Shown here in pieces: positions 10,574 to 22,921 of a stretch of DNA of 64,000 nucleotides. Both the position numbers and the translations under genes were made by a program. Origin of the DNA: Tetradesmus obliquus (lineage: Eukaryota; Chlorophyta; Chlorophyceae; Sphaeropleales; Scenedesmaceae). The notes under the pieces were generated by a model. That model saw nothing but the letters and a program-made list of their open reading frames with translations. It searched no databases and was not told the DNA's origin. The number at the start of each line of letters is the position of its first letter. Position 1 is the stretch's first letter. Location: assembly GCA_030272155.1 (NCBI GenBank), contig CP126196.1, positions 5,952,501 through 6,016,500 on the forward strand. Direction: 5' to 3'.

Positions 10574-12496
10574 GCAGTATACTTTCGCGCCGCCTTTGAT
10601 CAGATATTTTGTTCGACCTTACACAATCATTGTGTGCTTGAGCGTGGCCTGGAGATACTCTTCGAGCCCATGAGGGCTGCAGCAGACGATGACCGATAAC
10701 CATGCCATGCCATGCCATGGCCAGCACCGAAGACGGGAGTTTCAATGCAACTAGGTGTGCATGGGCAGTTCCTTACTCTGCTAAAACATCTGTATTCTGC
10801 AATTAGGTTGCAGGTAGTTGTTGGTGGGCAGACTGGTCAGCCGTTTGATACACAGCTTGGCACCAAACAGGGCAGTGAGTTGAGCCCCTTGCTGTTTGGC
10901 CTTTTTATAGAGTTGCTGCATGAGCTCATCACCGTTAGGTGCGACCCTGCTGGCAGCGGTTAGAGCCGGCCCCTTGGGCCTCAGGTTGGCGGCTTACGTG
11001 TGCCTGATTCCATGTATGCAAACGATGTTGGCCTAATAGCGGAGTCTGAGGAGGACGTGCATGCCTTGTTGAAATGCCTGGAGCTGTTTTGTGAAATATC
11101 TGGCATGGAGGTCAATTTGCGGCCAACCAAAACATGCGTTGTTGTTTTCCGCAACCCACGGGTGCGCTTACCACGCTCCTTGGCGTTCACTTATACTGGT
11201 CAGCCCCTCTGCATTCAGCCTAGTTACACATACCTGGGCATTACTCTGCATGCTACAAAGGGCCTGCAGCCCGCAGCGGCTGCTCTGGCAGCATCAGGCT
11301 CCAGAGCCATGCATGCCGTGCTGACGCGCTTCCGCAAACAGCGCATAACGCAATATGACATGAAATGCCGCATGTTTGATGTCTTGGTTGAGCCTGTGAT
11401 GTCTTACGCATCGCATGTGTGGGGCCCAGATTTGTCCTCTACAGAGTTATTTCTCCCTGCTTGCAGCCGCAGAAATGCTGCGGATAAGGTGCATGTGGCA
11501 TTCTTGCGCGCCATAACAGGTACTGGCAGCAGATTTTCTGTTGAAGTTCTGATGCGGGACCTGCACAGGACGACTGTATTGCGTCACTGGGTTGTGCTGG
11601 CCGCTCGCTGGTGCAAGAGGCTCAAGGAAATGCCTGCTGGCAGACTTGCACGTGAAGTATGGCGGTCTGATATTGATTTGGCCTTGAGTGGCTGCAAGGA
11701 CTGCTGGAGTTACCATCTCATGTCTCCTATGCAGCGGCTGGGTGTGGTGATGAGCACCGAGTGGCGTGGCGTTGGTGTGACCGTGGATCAGGTCTGCTCT
11801 ATCTCTCTGTCGCCAGAGAGTGTACAGTCCGCACTGGAGCGTCACCTCCGTGTCCGTTGGGATGCTGCAGGCTCGTCTGTCGCAGACCCCCGCACTGCAC
11901 AATCTGCTAAGGTCGTCATGAGCACACATGCAGCTTGGGTGCATCCACTTGAAGATGCTACAGCCTTCAATCGTGCTACCCAGCCTGCTTACATGAAGTT
12001 GTTTCTCCCCTTTCGAGTGCTGCAGTGCATGGCGCGGTCGCGCACAGGTTCCGCCATGCTTGAGGTGCATACTGGGCGCCATGCTCGGCCGAGGTTGCCC
12101 CGGCACCGCCGCGTGTGTCGCTTGTGTTCATGCCATGACCTGGCGGTGGCTAGTAGGGCAATTTGGAGGACACGCGTGCATACACGCACAAGAACATATG
12201 ATAATGTTGAAGATTTGCAACACTTTCTCTTGGAATGCCCTGCATATGACCAACTGCGTGCCTCATGCTCAGAGATTTTCTGCCCAACGGGTGCTGGTGA
12301 TAGATGTTCAGCGGCCATGCTGCCCCGTGTGTTCATGTGTGAAGATCAGGAGGGCCTGGCGGTTGTGGTGTACCGTATGTGGTTATACCGGTCTGTTCTG
12401 TTGGGGCTGTCCCCAGAACATCCGAGTGTTCCAATTCAACCTGACAGTTTTGTGCCAGAAGATGACACGCTGGATGCTGTTGAACTTAGCTCATGA
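10574..12496 (+). pseudogene. LINE reverse transcriptase relic, 5'-truncated
   Basis: One frame runs from about 10574 to a TGA at 12494-12496, broken by TAA at 10697 (inside a short CCATG repeat) and TAG at 10961-10963. A degenerate motif A (YFRAAFD) lies at the start. Next come TKQGSELSPLLFG (normally GxxQGCPLSPxLF) and YAND at about 11015, where the catalytic YADD has lost an Asp. After that 498 codons are open and include the LINE thumb block (TYLGITLH) and a C-terminal CRLCSCHD...HFLLECPAYD zinc-knuckle-like region. Endonuclease and ORF1 are absent. The copy cannot be active, but its long open 3' part suggests it is not very old. Confidence 0.85.
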
Positions 12497-12694
12497 GCGC
12501 GTCACGTGCAATAGGTGGTTGTACTGTTCATTTGCTGCCAACTGCTGGACCTTGCCTTAGAAGCTGCTGCCCGAACCTTCTGGCTACTGATTTGCGACAA
12601 CATGCTATCTGTTGGTGTGGTTTGCATTAGAGCAAGCTGCGGTGAGGTGGGGTGCCGCTGTGCACCGCAGTAAGACGTCTCTGGATATAACATA

Positions 12695-12800
12695 CGAGAT
12701 TTGGTGTTCAAGGGTGTGCGTGTGTTCTACGGTGCTCACTCTCCTTTTTCTGGTCTCAGACCTTGTGTTCAACCTGTTGTGGCTCGTACCTGCGGAGCTT
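12695..12800 (+). repeat. Dispersed repeat family M, copy 3
   Basis: Contains GTGCTCACTCTCC, TTCTGGTCTCAGACC and TCAACCTGTTGTGGCTC, the reverse complement of the copies at 1586 and 4912. Lies just downstream of the LINE relic. Confidence 0.5.
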
Positions 12801-13251
12801 ATGTGCCACAACGTTTTGGCACGTTCGTGCCGGGGCTTGGTTATGGCACATATGGGGGGGTGCGCGGACGTAAACGGCACAGGGCAGCTTGGTGAAGTGC
12901 AGACGGATGGTGCCCGGACCCACATGTAACTATCCTCTGTAAGATGTAAGAAAGGATCTTCAAAATTTTGTGTTGTAGCAAAACTCACACGTTCGTCAGA
13001 TTGCTCCAGATGAGGTGTGTACTATGGGGTTCTGGGGGGTGCTAAGGGGCACCGAATTCAGACCAAATTCAAGACCAAATTTCCTGCTCAACTGCAAGAG
13101 CTGTACGCTTTGTGCGGCGCTTAAATATATTCTCGTAACACCAAAGTACATTTTAGACTGGTTCAGTGAGCTGTGGACACCACTCCGTCTTGAGCACCTT
13201 GCTTTTGCCTCGATGGACCTCCGCGCGTGCATCACAGACGCAAAACACTGA

Positions 13252-13265
13252 TTATTATTAATATG

Positions 13266-13318
<53 letters not shown>

Positions 13319-13345
13319 CATTATTATTATTATCATCATATACTT
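13252..13345 (+). repeat. (ATT)n microsatellite
   Basis: About 90 bp of ATT/TTA repeat with a few ATC interruptions. It reads as polyasparagine on the minus strand, but that frame is a repeat artefact and not a gene. Confidence 0.95.
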
Positions 13346-13959
13346 CATCTGCAATATGATAATTATGTAAACCTAGCATGGGACTCAGCGAGAAGCAACG
13401 GAGCAGCAGCAGCACAACAGCAGACAAGTCCAACCCTGGTTCCAAACTCGCGTGCTTGAACCATCTGGCCTGACAGCAGCTAAATCATCTATAATATAGA
13501 GGTATACGATGCGAAATGACCGCTAACCTCCGCTCAAGACTGCCCGTTTCATCCCTGTCAAGTGTGCTTGCTGTCTAGAAATCCCCCCTAGGGTGGCTCC
13601 CAAGGCTCGTGAACGACCCGTCATACAGCTCCAGAACAGTTGAAGGCAACGCTGAAGTTTTTCTTTGGCGGCCCAGCGTATGCCTGCCATTCGTGGGTGC
13701 TGTGATTCGGTTGGACTCTTGCAGTATGCTGAGAATTGGCAGTTGCACCAGTGTAATAAATTAGGCAGAAGGTGCGCCATGCAAGCCACTGGGAAATCTT
13801 TGATAATTCTGTCTGGCTATGTGCGCTTGTTTGTCACCGCATCTCGTGATGCAGGGGTCGGCATATCTTTGGGTTTAGGCTACAAGTTGCCTGCTTCATG
13901 CAGCTGTCAATCAATCAATTACACGTTTTGCTAGCAAGAGGGGGCCCAGAAAGGCAGCC
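13346..13959. other. Non-coding stretch
   Basis: No feature was recognised between the microsatellite and the LINE 3' UTR. Confidence 0.35.
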
Positions 13960-15005
13960 ACTCCCAAACCACGTCAGGTGGTTCCTGACCAGAGGGGGCA
14001 AACCCACAAGCCAGGGCCAGATACGGCCAAAACCCAAAGGCCAGAACCTTAAGCTTCAAACACAGAAGAATAAGCAGGTCTCTCAATCGCTGATGGCCCT
14101 GAGCTGGACCACCGCGTCAGTGCACTCCCGTGTTGGGTGAATCTCTCCACAAGGGCACTACCAGCCCACACCAGCAATCGTGAATGGCTCATTTGAGGCC
14201 AAATACATCTGCTGTAGGCGCTGCTGTCGCAAAAGTGACTGTTGCTGCCTGTAAGAATGGGAGGATGAGCGGGAACTCCTCATAGGAGCCCCTACAGCAT
14301 CAGGGTGGGTAACCCTGTATACCATAGACCGCCATGCACCCCTCATGAGACAGTAACCACGAAGGTCATCCATCTGATGAGGGAGTTCTAGTTGCTGCTG
14401 ATCACTGTGTACACAATCTGTCCACCTAATCGGAGGCCGGCCCCTAGGCCGCTTTGTCACTCCATGTAATGAAGAAAACAAAGCGACATGGGGGATCCTG
14501 CCCTCATCCATGCGCACAACATGCCCCAACCACCTTAGGCGGGCCGCCGTCAGGTGATCTGCAAGGCTGACTTTGCCGCACTGCTTTCTGATCTCACCAG
14601 CCGGTGTCTGTCAGATAGGCGCACATGTAGCAGCTGCCGCAAACAACTAGAATGCACACACTCCAGGCTCTCCGTCTGCTGCTTAGTCACAGCCCATGTC
14701 TCACTGGCAAACATGAGAACAGGCAATACATACGCATTATAGCAACGCAACTTCACACGCACAGACATGTTCTTCCTCCCCCAGAGTCTCTGCATCTGCA
14801 CAAACCTGCCTTTGGCCTTGCCTATGCGGGCGCGGACTTCTGCATCACAAGTGGCAGTTGTATCTACAATGCCACCCAGGTACTTGAAGCTAGGCACATA
14901 GTTTGCAACACCTCCAGACAGCTACACGCCTTGCGGCAGCGAGCCATCTGAGGATGGTGCCAGAGCAACCAACTCTGTCTTGCTGGCATGCAGCTGGCTG
15001 TTCTA
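13960..15005 (-). mobile_element. LINE 3' fragment with UTR (family L-b)
   Basis: Minus-strand fragment. 15002 to about 14550 encodes KTELVAL, then VPSFKYLGGIVD, ARIGKAKGRF, KLRCYNAYVLPVLMFASETW, the conserved RT thumb-to-C-terminal region of L1/Jockey-like LINEs. After a frameshift near 14600 the second frame gives RLRWLGHVVRM and RPRGRPPIRW down to about 14158. A TAG lies in frame at 14922-14924, and another at 15003-15005 marks the truncation edge. 13960-14157 is the 3' UTR: the same sequence (CCAGGGCCAGATACGGCC, CACTCCCGTGTTGG) recurs at 30596-30800. RT catalytic motifs are missing. Inactive. Confidence 0.85.
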
Positions 15006-16700
15006 ATACATATGCAGCATACAAATAGCATTTTACTATGTGTATGTGTGCTCTATGGCTGCCTGTGTCTGGCATTGTTCTGCCGTGTGCTGCATTCCAG
15101 CCCCTGAGGGGTTGAAACCTGTCAGTGTAGTACAGCCAGAGGTGCCGTCATCTACCTTCCTGGTGTGTGCAGTTGACAGCTTTAACTCAGCTGCAGCGTA
15201 CCATACCCGGTTGATGAATGCACTGTCTTTCTACAAGTGGCTGTAAAATGACGAATTCTAGACAAAGCCAGGATCCCAAAGGACGCTGGTCATGCACAGC
15301 TGCGCACCTTCCAGCAATGCTGGCTGTGGCTGGTTACATTCTGCTGTGTGTGCAACGTGCCAGGGGTTGGCAGTTTTCAATGCTGCCGGGTGTTGCAACA
15401 CAACCACTGCCGCTGTAATCACTGCTTTCTGGTTTGGGATAATCTGGAGATGATTGCTTTGCTCCCTGCTGAATCTAGTGCTTCAGAGACTGAGTACTCA
15501 GAGCTTGTTGAGGTCTCCGACGCTTGGTGTCTGTGTTTTGTTTAGGATCTTCTTGGACCCCATGAGCTTTGTCTGGCTCCTTAGTGGGTGGGCCTGTGGT
15601 CATAACTGGAAAGACCTACTCATGTTACAGTTCCGGAGCATGAACCGCGAATCACACAAATATCCCACACATCAACATCAGCATACATGTTTTGATAAAG
15701 CAAAATAATATACAGATTATGCTCACGGCACACCCACATACCAGCGACGCACATGGGCCATGGAACCAGGCTGCATCATGCCACAGCTACACCTCACGAT
15801 CGCTGGAAATCATTTTACACCAACATTCAGCCACACACGACACAAAAAAGCGCCGAAAGCACACGTAACTTACCAGTTACTTCTCATTCAGGTTACAACG
15901 GGCACACGGTCCCATATAAAGTAACTACTTTGGTAACTAGTAACTGGTAATCTCACATCCTGATGTATGCCTGTGTCAAGTGAAAAACTTTGCATCAATT
16001 TTCAGGTCACTTGCATGATTGACCAGGATGATTCAAGAAAATGTGAAAATGTGAAACAACACTGTTCCTCCCAATTTGTCTGGCACTATATACGGGCGAA
16101 TTGCAGCAGCAGCAGTAAATTTCAGGTGCTCAGCAGTTCGAATTCCACCAAACAAACACCAAATGACTCTTTCCAGGAATTTCTGGCCCTTATAACCGGA
16201 TCCCCCCCCCCCCCCCTCCCCCCCCGCCCCTGGAGATCTGGCTCGGCTGAAATAATTGGCATAGGGCACCCACACCAAACACTGCACTTACAGCCGACGT
16301 CTGTAGCTGTTCCGTGAAGGGTTCGGGGTGCATTTCTTACGGAACAGTTAACGAACTTACACAGAGCTGTTACCGAACTGTCACCGATTCCGTAATACCG
16401 GCATTTGCTTTTGGGATTCGGTAATTACAGACTTCGGTACCACTTCGCAATGCCAGAAATGCAGCAAACGCTCTATCAAGCGCATATATATAGTATATAC
16501 AAGCATTGTATGACGTCTGTACTTGATGCGATGAGGTGGGTCGCCACAGCACCGCACTCACTGCCAATAGCCAGCACTGCTGACCCCCACGACAACAACT
16601 AGCAACACAAGCTGCGGCATAGCATGCTGGGAAACACACAGCTGAACAGTTGTAATGTGCCCAATACCCAGCTACGATGCCAGCGTGCAACTGCTGCCAC
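15006..16700. other. Non-coding, low-complexity stretch
   Basis: No gene was supported. Contents seen: an 80-bp hairpin with TTACCAGTTACT near 15872 and its complement AGTAACTGGTAA near 15937; a poly-C tract at about 16202-16229; and several CGGAAC/GTTACCGAAC-type repeats at 16330-16435. Confidence 0.4.
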
Positions 16701-18550
16701 CGCTCAGTAATCAGGCAGCAGCAGGTATGACCTTAAGGGCCCATGTGCCCATCTTCACAACACTTGCACCGCGAACCCGTGCACCTGAGGCATCATGACG
16801 ATCAGCTGCAGGGCATGTAGGCAAGTACTGGTCTGATACAGGCACATCCGTGTCTGCACGCCGTCCAAGCGTGCTGTATACCGTGCTGCAGCATGTGACA
16901 CACAATCGACTGCTGGAACAGTTATGCCGGGACACTGAGACCAGCAGATTGTCAGCACGCACCACACTAGCATCCACACCCCTCACAGATGTGGGCCAAA
17001 CAGTAACGCAACAGCTGAAGCATACTGCCACCTTTAAACTACAGCTGTTGCTGCATGACTGCTGCTTGCGCTGCTGTGTTCCCTGTGAGCTGGTGCCTTC
17101 GGTGCAGTTGCCTGCTGCGCAGCCCATGTTGTTGGCTGCAGGGTTGTCAGGCAGCAGCCCCTTAATCATCTGGCAAGCTATGGCACAGAGTAGACGGCAG
17201 CAGCAGCAGCAGCAGCACAAGTATCAGTCAAGTGAAGCGCAGTTGGCCTTCAATGTGGCAAAGCAAAGGTTAAATGCTGTCAAATCATCTGCTACACAAA
17301 ACAGCATGCAGCATCTGGGTTGCAACAATTGCTGCTGTCACAAACTACCTGCAGACAGACACACTTGCTCAGTTCCAGTCCTTACCTGCCAGCAAGGAAA
17401 AAAAGTGTTGGCAGGCCATGTTGCTGCCCGTGGATGCCTTGCTGCTCTGATGTCAACTGCTTAGCATTTTTGAACATGGTGATTCTGCGACTGCGCCGGC
17501 AGCACAACTGTGGTGGTGCTGTGGTGCTGGTGTGGTCAAAGCGAGCAGCCGTGGCTAGGTTCTGCCAGCACGCTCTGCAGCTGCCTTGTCTGCCGGCCGC
17601 CAGTCACCACTGCTGCCAGTGCATAGCCAAGCAACCTGCAGGGCAACATGAGTAAGCTGGATAAGCTGGTTGTGCGGCGAAAGTGCATGGCATTGTGACA
17701 GGCGGCTGGTCCTACAGTGGAGCATTGTGAATTTCATCGTTCTACAAGGGGTGTGTGCACTGCACTGCTGACCATGCTAACATGTGTTGCACCTGCTGCA
17801 GTACCTTGCGCGCTTGCTGCATGCTGCTGTAAACCTGGCAGCACGGGCTCCAGTGTTCACGCGAATGCGCAGTTCACGAAGAGCGAGTGCTGCCTGCTGC
17901 ACCAAGCGCTGTCATTCACCCTGGCTTGGGTGCCTCTACCTGCGGTGACTGATGTGCCATCTGACTTGGGTGCCTCAACCTACGGTGACTGTGCAGCAAT
18001 GATACAATACAGATACGAGTGATCGGACATTAATGATAACGAATGCGGCATGCACGCAAGCGCCCTGCAGCTGCTGCTTTCAAGCCGGTGTGTTTGCAGC
18101 TGCTGCAGCAGCACTGCCAACGCATCAGAACAGTGGCTACTGCGTGTATAATGCTCCATGTACTGTCAGACGTGTGTAATGTAGCTATTTCCATATGGTT
18201 AATGCACCTGCAGAAAGTCGTCTGGCAGCTTGCACTCTGCAATGGCTTCCTTCAGAGAGCAGCAGCGACTGGAGCTGTTGACCACTGCTGTGGAGGTTGC
18301 GGGGCTGCCCTTGTACGCAGTGACCGCAGCACCGTACCTATCACAGGCCCTTGGCAGCGTGTTGGCTGCCTCCTGCGCGATCGCCGCGTGGAACAGAACA
18401 GCCCCCCTTGTGCTGCTGCGAGGCAGGAGGTCGAAGGCGATCAGAGTGTCCATCGCGCAAGCTCTCGGCTGTGTTCCCTGACGGATCACCACAAATACCA
18501 TTACATGTAGCAACAGACGGCCTATCTGACCAGTCTCATTTTCAACCAAC
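16701..18550. other. Weakly coding-like stretch, unassigned
   Basis: Frames with protein-like segments exist on both strands, for example plus strand 16850-17464 (with a short glutamine run) and minus strand 18549-18199. No conserved motif, consistent splice pattern or family was recognised. A pair of imperfect direct repeats (CTTGGGTGCCTCNACCT, then GGTGACTG) lies at about 17925-17993. It may be a decayed gene or element. Confidence 0.25.
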
Positions 18551-18728
18551 TCATGTCAAAAACGACAGCTCGCTGCTACTGTAGCAGTGTGCATCGCTAA
18601 ACGCTTGAACACGTTAAACACCTGCCTTTGTACTAAGAACCGAGGCGATCGAGCACCTGATGCCAGCCACATGTCTCTCGAGAGGATGTCTCTCTCAGCA
18701 TAACAACCTGGGTGCAGGAGTTCGTTGG

Positions 18729-18924
18729 GGTCGCTTTTGGATGTTTGAAATGGAGAAGTCAGTTGTATTAGATGATACATAGCAAACGAATGCTATTCTG
18801 TGCTATGATGTCTCGATGCAGCCTCTTCTCAGGCAGGCAGGTCCCTCAGAGGGATCTCACACATCAGCACACACCCCATAACTCGCAAAACCCCCAAAAC
18901 AAGCTGCTGCTGTCCTGCGTCTCA
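18729..18924 (+). repeat. Direct repeat flanking the CACTA element, left copy
   Basis: Starts GGGTCGCTTTTGGATGTTT and matches 21787-21974 closely over about 190 bp (shared TATTAGATGATACA, AACTCGCAAAACCCCCAAAA). It carries about 23 extra bp near its right end. It lies outside the inverted repeats of the transposon. Likely a segmental or element duplication that predates or accompanied the insertion. Confidence 0.8.
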
Positions 18925-18997
18925 AAGCGGACGTTTTGCAATGATTTCACTCCGTGCAGTGGGGCGTCATCGACGAGTGAAGTTTGAAACGAAATTT

Positions 18998-21731
18998 CAC
19001 TATGGTCACCGAGATGTCCAGCTGCATGTCCAGGCATGTCCAGTGGCACCAAATCGTGTCCAGTTGGTGGGTTTGCATGTCCAGTTGCAGGTCCACTGGA
19101 CTGGCAGTCTGCCTGCAACTGGACATGTGCTGCTGCTGATGCGTTGTACGGCACGATACCCGGCTAAAACGCCGCAAGTAGGTGTTGTTGCATGTATGCC
19201 GCTTATACTGTGTCGCTGAACAGCCAGCACGTCAGCTGGCCAGCCCATGGGCTTGCTGTAGGGTTTGTCGATATCACGTCAACACCGGCTTAAAATTCAC
19301 GCCAAAGCGTGCGATAGTGCAAATAATCATCATATAAAGCAGCAATTATGGTGTCTTATGACACGACAGCGCCTCAAGGCGAAGATCAGCATGTCACTAC
19401 AGCATTGCACGACTTTCCCACGCTGCCGAAGCAGCAGCCTTTCCAAACACATCGTTTAGTTCTATTACAGTAAGTTTAATGGCCCGTATAGCCCCATTGC
19501 GCGCTGCTGCAAGGTGTGTCACTTGTTACAATACAAAATGGTCAGTTGGCATACGCTCGTGAACTGTTCGTCTACTGGTAAGCAAACAGCTGCAAACGAT
19601 GATCAATATGATTACTGCTGAAGCATTACAGCGATCGCACCTGTGTCGCGCACTGCTGCTGCGTTGCATATGGTGCACGGGGCTGAAACAGACTGCAAGC
19701 TCGTGTCCACTGGCAGAGACCATCGCTGAAAGCGTAATGAATGACAACAGATCAATGCGGTTATTGGGCGTTTGTGAGGCTGCAGACGCCTGCTCATTGA
19801 GCAGCAGCAGTCCTTGAAGCACTATGCAGCTGCAAGGTTGATAATGCAGGATTTCAAGGCTGTAGAAAGCGCATGGAGCTGCTACTGCTTATCTTGATAC
19901 TTTGATGACATGGTGAGCGACTCTTACCCAGATCAGCAGCGGCTGAAACGATAGCACCCAGCCCTGCAGCTGCTAGGGCGCCCAGCTCACAGCAGCAGCA
20001 GCAGCAGCTACAGTTGCAGCAGTGCAGCAGTACTGTCGCAGGAATGATCACACCATTACCAGATCAAGATCAGTTGCAGCAGTGCAGCAGCATCAGCCGT
20101 GCTATGTCAGCTGTAGAGGCTGGGTGCATGCAGGTTGTCCACAGGTGCAGTTGTGTGTCACCTGCGTTGCTGCTGCTGCTGCTGTGTGCAGGCTCCTGTC
20201 AGCTGCCCGTCTCCCAGCATCACAGGTAGGTCAGAATAACGAAAAACGTTAGAACCTAACAGGTAGCAGGTTACAGCTGCTGCTACTGCTGCTGCTGCTG
20301 CTGTGAAGTGACAGCTCTCCCCAATCAAGAGCATTCCGCTTGCTGCAGGGCTTGTCGTGATTATTCTTGGCAACGCGTGCATGAACATACGCACGCAGCA
20401 GACAGCATGCCCAGCAGGCCAGCAGTTGCATAATGTGGAACGTGCTTGCGACGCACTTCACACACACCATACTTGCTCGCAATGCCCTCCATGTGGTGTG
20501 CGCGCCACCCATTCAGCTTTTACTTCCTGCGTGCATGGGTCCTACTTGATTGCAGTCAGCATGGCGCCACTGTATCTAATGCAGCAGCAGACAGCATGCT
20601 TGGAGACCACCATTGTGATATGTTGACATGACACCTCTGTTGGTGCGCAGACCTTCCCTATAGAGACACAGGGGCCGACTTTCCGGCAGCGTGGCATGGC
20701 TGATGCACTTCCTGGTGAGCTTGAGCGGTGTGGCATTGCAAGCAGTCTGCCTCATATGTGCGATTCAGTGGCAGCGATTATGTTGGCGCAGATGCTGCTG
20801 CTCTGTAGTGTTGCATGTAGTGGTGCGTGGCGGGCGCCAATCAACGCGCAAACGCCGGTTGGCCCAGACCTTGATTGAGATAACGCCAACCTCAACAAGT
20901 GCCACATCCTACGCTGCAGCATGCAAATGTAAGTGCAGCTGCTCTGTTTCTGCTGCACTGCTGCAGGGGTGTTCTTTGAAACAACCGCTACACTTGTGAT
21001 CAATGCAGGCAGTGGCAGCCTGCCAACTCGCAGTTGATGCCGGCTACGCAGACACCAGTGCGCGATCAGCAGCTGCTGGAACTTGTATGTTTTCGTTGGC
21101 AGATGGTGGCATGCAGCGGTAGTGGCAGCTGGTGCATTGCTGTGCTGGCGCTGCCTGCAACAGGATGCACAGTGAATGCAGTTGGCATAGGCATCATCTG
21201 TACAAGTGGTAGAGACGCAATCTTGACAATGCAGTTCTTGGCAGTTGTTCCGCGTGGTGTCCTCACTGCTTATGTTGTAATTGCAGCAGCTGGGTGCCTT
21301 TGCTGTCAAGCAGCAGCTGCGTGCTGTTGATGTTGTTGTGATTGCAGCAGCTGCCAGATTCTGTTTGTATTGCAGCAGCTACATGCTGATTGTGTTACAG
21401 CCCATGGGTCACTTGCCCACTTGGCAGTTGCAGCTGCAGTGACTTGGTACCAGGGGGTCGAGGGCGCCAACCCAAGCACCTCGACATTGCTGTCCTGCCG
21501 CGAACACTTGTTTACTGCATCAAATACGTTTGTTATAACGGTAATAGGCAGTTTATGAAAGTCCAATTGCCGTGTCCAGTATCGTGTCCAGTCACCTACT
21601 CGATGTCCAGCAGCATGCTGGACATGGCCATGTCCAGTCTCACACTGGACATGCCACATGGCATGTCCAGTTGCACACCAAGCAACTGGACATGCCTGGA
21701 CATGCAGCTGGACATCTCGGTGACCATAGTG
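18998..21731. mobile_element. CACTA (EnSpm) DNA transposon, 2.73 kb, probably non-autonomous
   Basis: The left end CACTATGGTCACCGAGATGT at 18998 is matched by its reverse complement ending at 21731. The inverted repeat is about 47 bp long and perfect. The bases TTT precede the left end (18995-18997) and follow the right end (21732-21734), the 3-bp target duplication expected for CACTA elements. Both ends are packed with ATGTCCAG subterminal motifs in both orientations (about 19011-19135 and 21568-21716), also typical. No transposase with a recognisable catalytic domain was found inside. An exon-like segment (QGPTFRQRGMADALP...) lies at about 20650-20800 and an open frame at 21034-21330, neither assigned. 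Confidence 0.88.
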
Positions 21732-21786
21732 TTTAAAAAATGAAATAAAAGGAATCGAAACATGAAATATGAAACGGCACACCCTT

Positions 21787-21974
21787 GGGGTCGCTTTTGG
21801 ATGTTTCAAATGGAGAAATCAATTGTATTAGATGATACAGAGCAAACGAATGCTATTTCGTGCTATGATGTTTCGATGCAGCCTCTCCTCAGGCAGGCAG
21901 GTCCCTCAGAGGGGTCTCACATCAGCACACACCCCATAACTCGCAAAACCCCCAAAACAAGCTAGAAGTAAACG
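21787..21974 (+). repeat. Direct repeat flanking the CACTA element, right copy
   Basis: Second copy of the 18729-18924 sequence in the same orientation, starting 55 bp outside the right end of the transposon. Confidence 0.8.
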
Positions 21975-22921
21975 TTTTGCATGGTTGGAATACTATCAAG
22001 CCGTGTAGCAACACTAGTGCTAGTACTAGCAGGTGCCGCAAGTGCAGCAGCAGGCACCGGTGAGTTGGAACATGTCTTACCTGCTAGCTGCAAAACATAC
22101 ATTACTTGACGCTATAATGCTTTTGAGGTGGTCAAGTGGGCAGCAGGGCACCTCTAAGAGTATGAAAGTGGTGCACCCACTTTACAGAATGTTCAACTGC
22201 CCATACAGAACCGCATCTGCAGATGGCCAGCTGGCCACACAGAACCGTTACAGAGCAGTTACAGAGCTCTTTCTGACTAGAGTGAAAGCGACCTTGGCTA
22301 CACCAACAATCCCGTACCCTTGCCAATACCGGCCGTATAGGCCTGTACTTTGTACCTACGCCAGTGCTGGACAGCGGAAAGTAGTTGTACTTTGTACCTC
22401 TGTGCAGTCAACGCCCTGGCCATGGCTTAGGCACACCGAGCTTACCCCCAACACGTATCAAAGTACTTGAGGGTTTAGGGGATTTTGCGATTTTGTCAAC
22501 ACTGAAGTACACTTAGGTACACAAAAGTACACATCAGGTGTACTTTGTACCTCAGATTGACATGCACTGGCCGCCAGGCCCGTATATAAGTACGTACTGC
22601 GCACCTCTGTAAACTAAACGCTTGAACCTACTCGTTGGGATCAAACCGGACAGATTGAAAGCAGTATAATAGTGCCAGCGGACCCCTTAGGTACACATGG
22701 GTACATGCCTGCTATCACACTGGTTTCTGTACCTAAGCACAGTCATAACCCCCTTCTGCTGCTGCTGCTGCTGCCTTCGACCCCGCTGCAGATGCATTTT
22801 TTGATAACTGAAACCCAGCAACTGCTTGTCATTTTTAGTCCTTACGATAAACTCCGCACGATTTCCTCCCAGGTATTTGCGATGTGAAGAGTGTCGTGAC
22901 ATTACATTTCAATACGTTACA
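21975..22921. other. Non-coding stretch with a GTAC motif cluster
   Basis: No gene was supported. Between about 22314 and 22733 some sixteen GTAC tetramers occur, many as GTACTTTGTACCT, AGGTACACA or AAGTACAC. In Chlamydomonas GTAC is the core bound by the copper regulator CRR1 and other SBP-domain proteins; whether that applies here is unknown. A short (CTG)n tract lies at about 22757-22772. Confidence 0.4.

Noticed and set aside
16202-16229. Poly-C tract read as a polyglycine or polyproline protein.
   Set aside because: Homopolymer artefact with no coding context.
18998-21731. Assigning a host function to open frames inside the CACTA element.
   Set aside because: Short, both strands equally open, no recognised domain.
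22475-22490. GGGTTTAGGGG as telomeric repeat of the TTTAGGG type.
   Set aside because: Only one or two units, no array here or elsewhere in the window.
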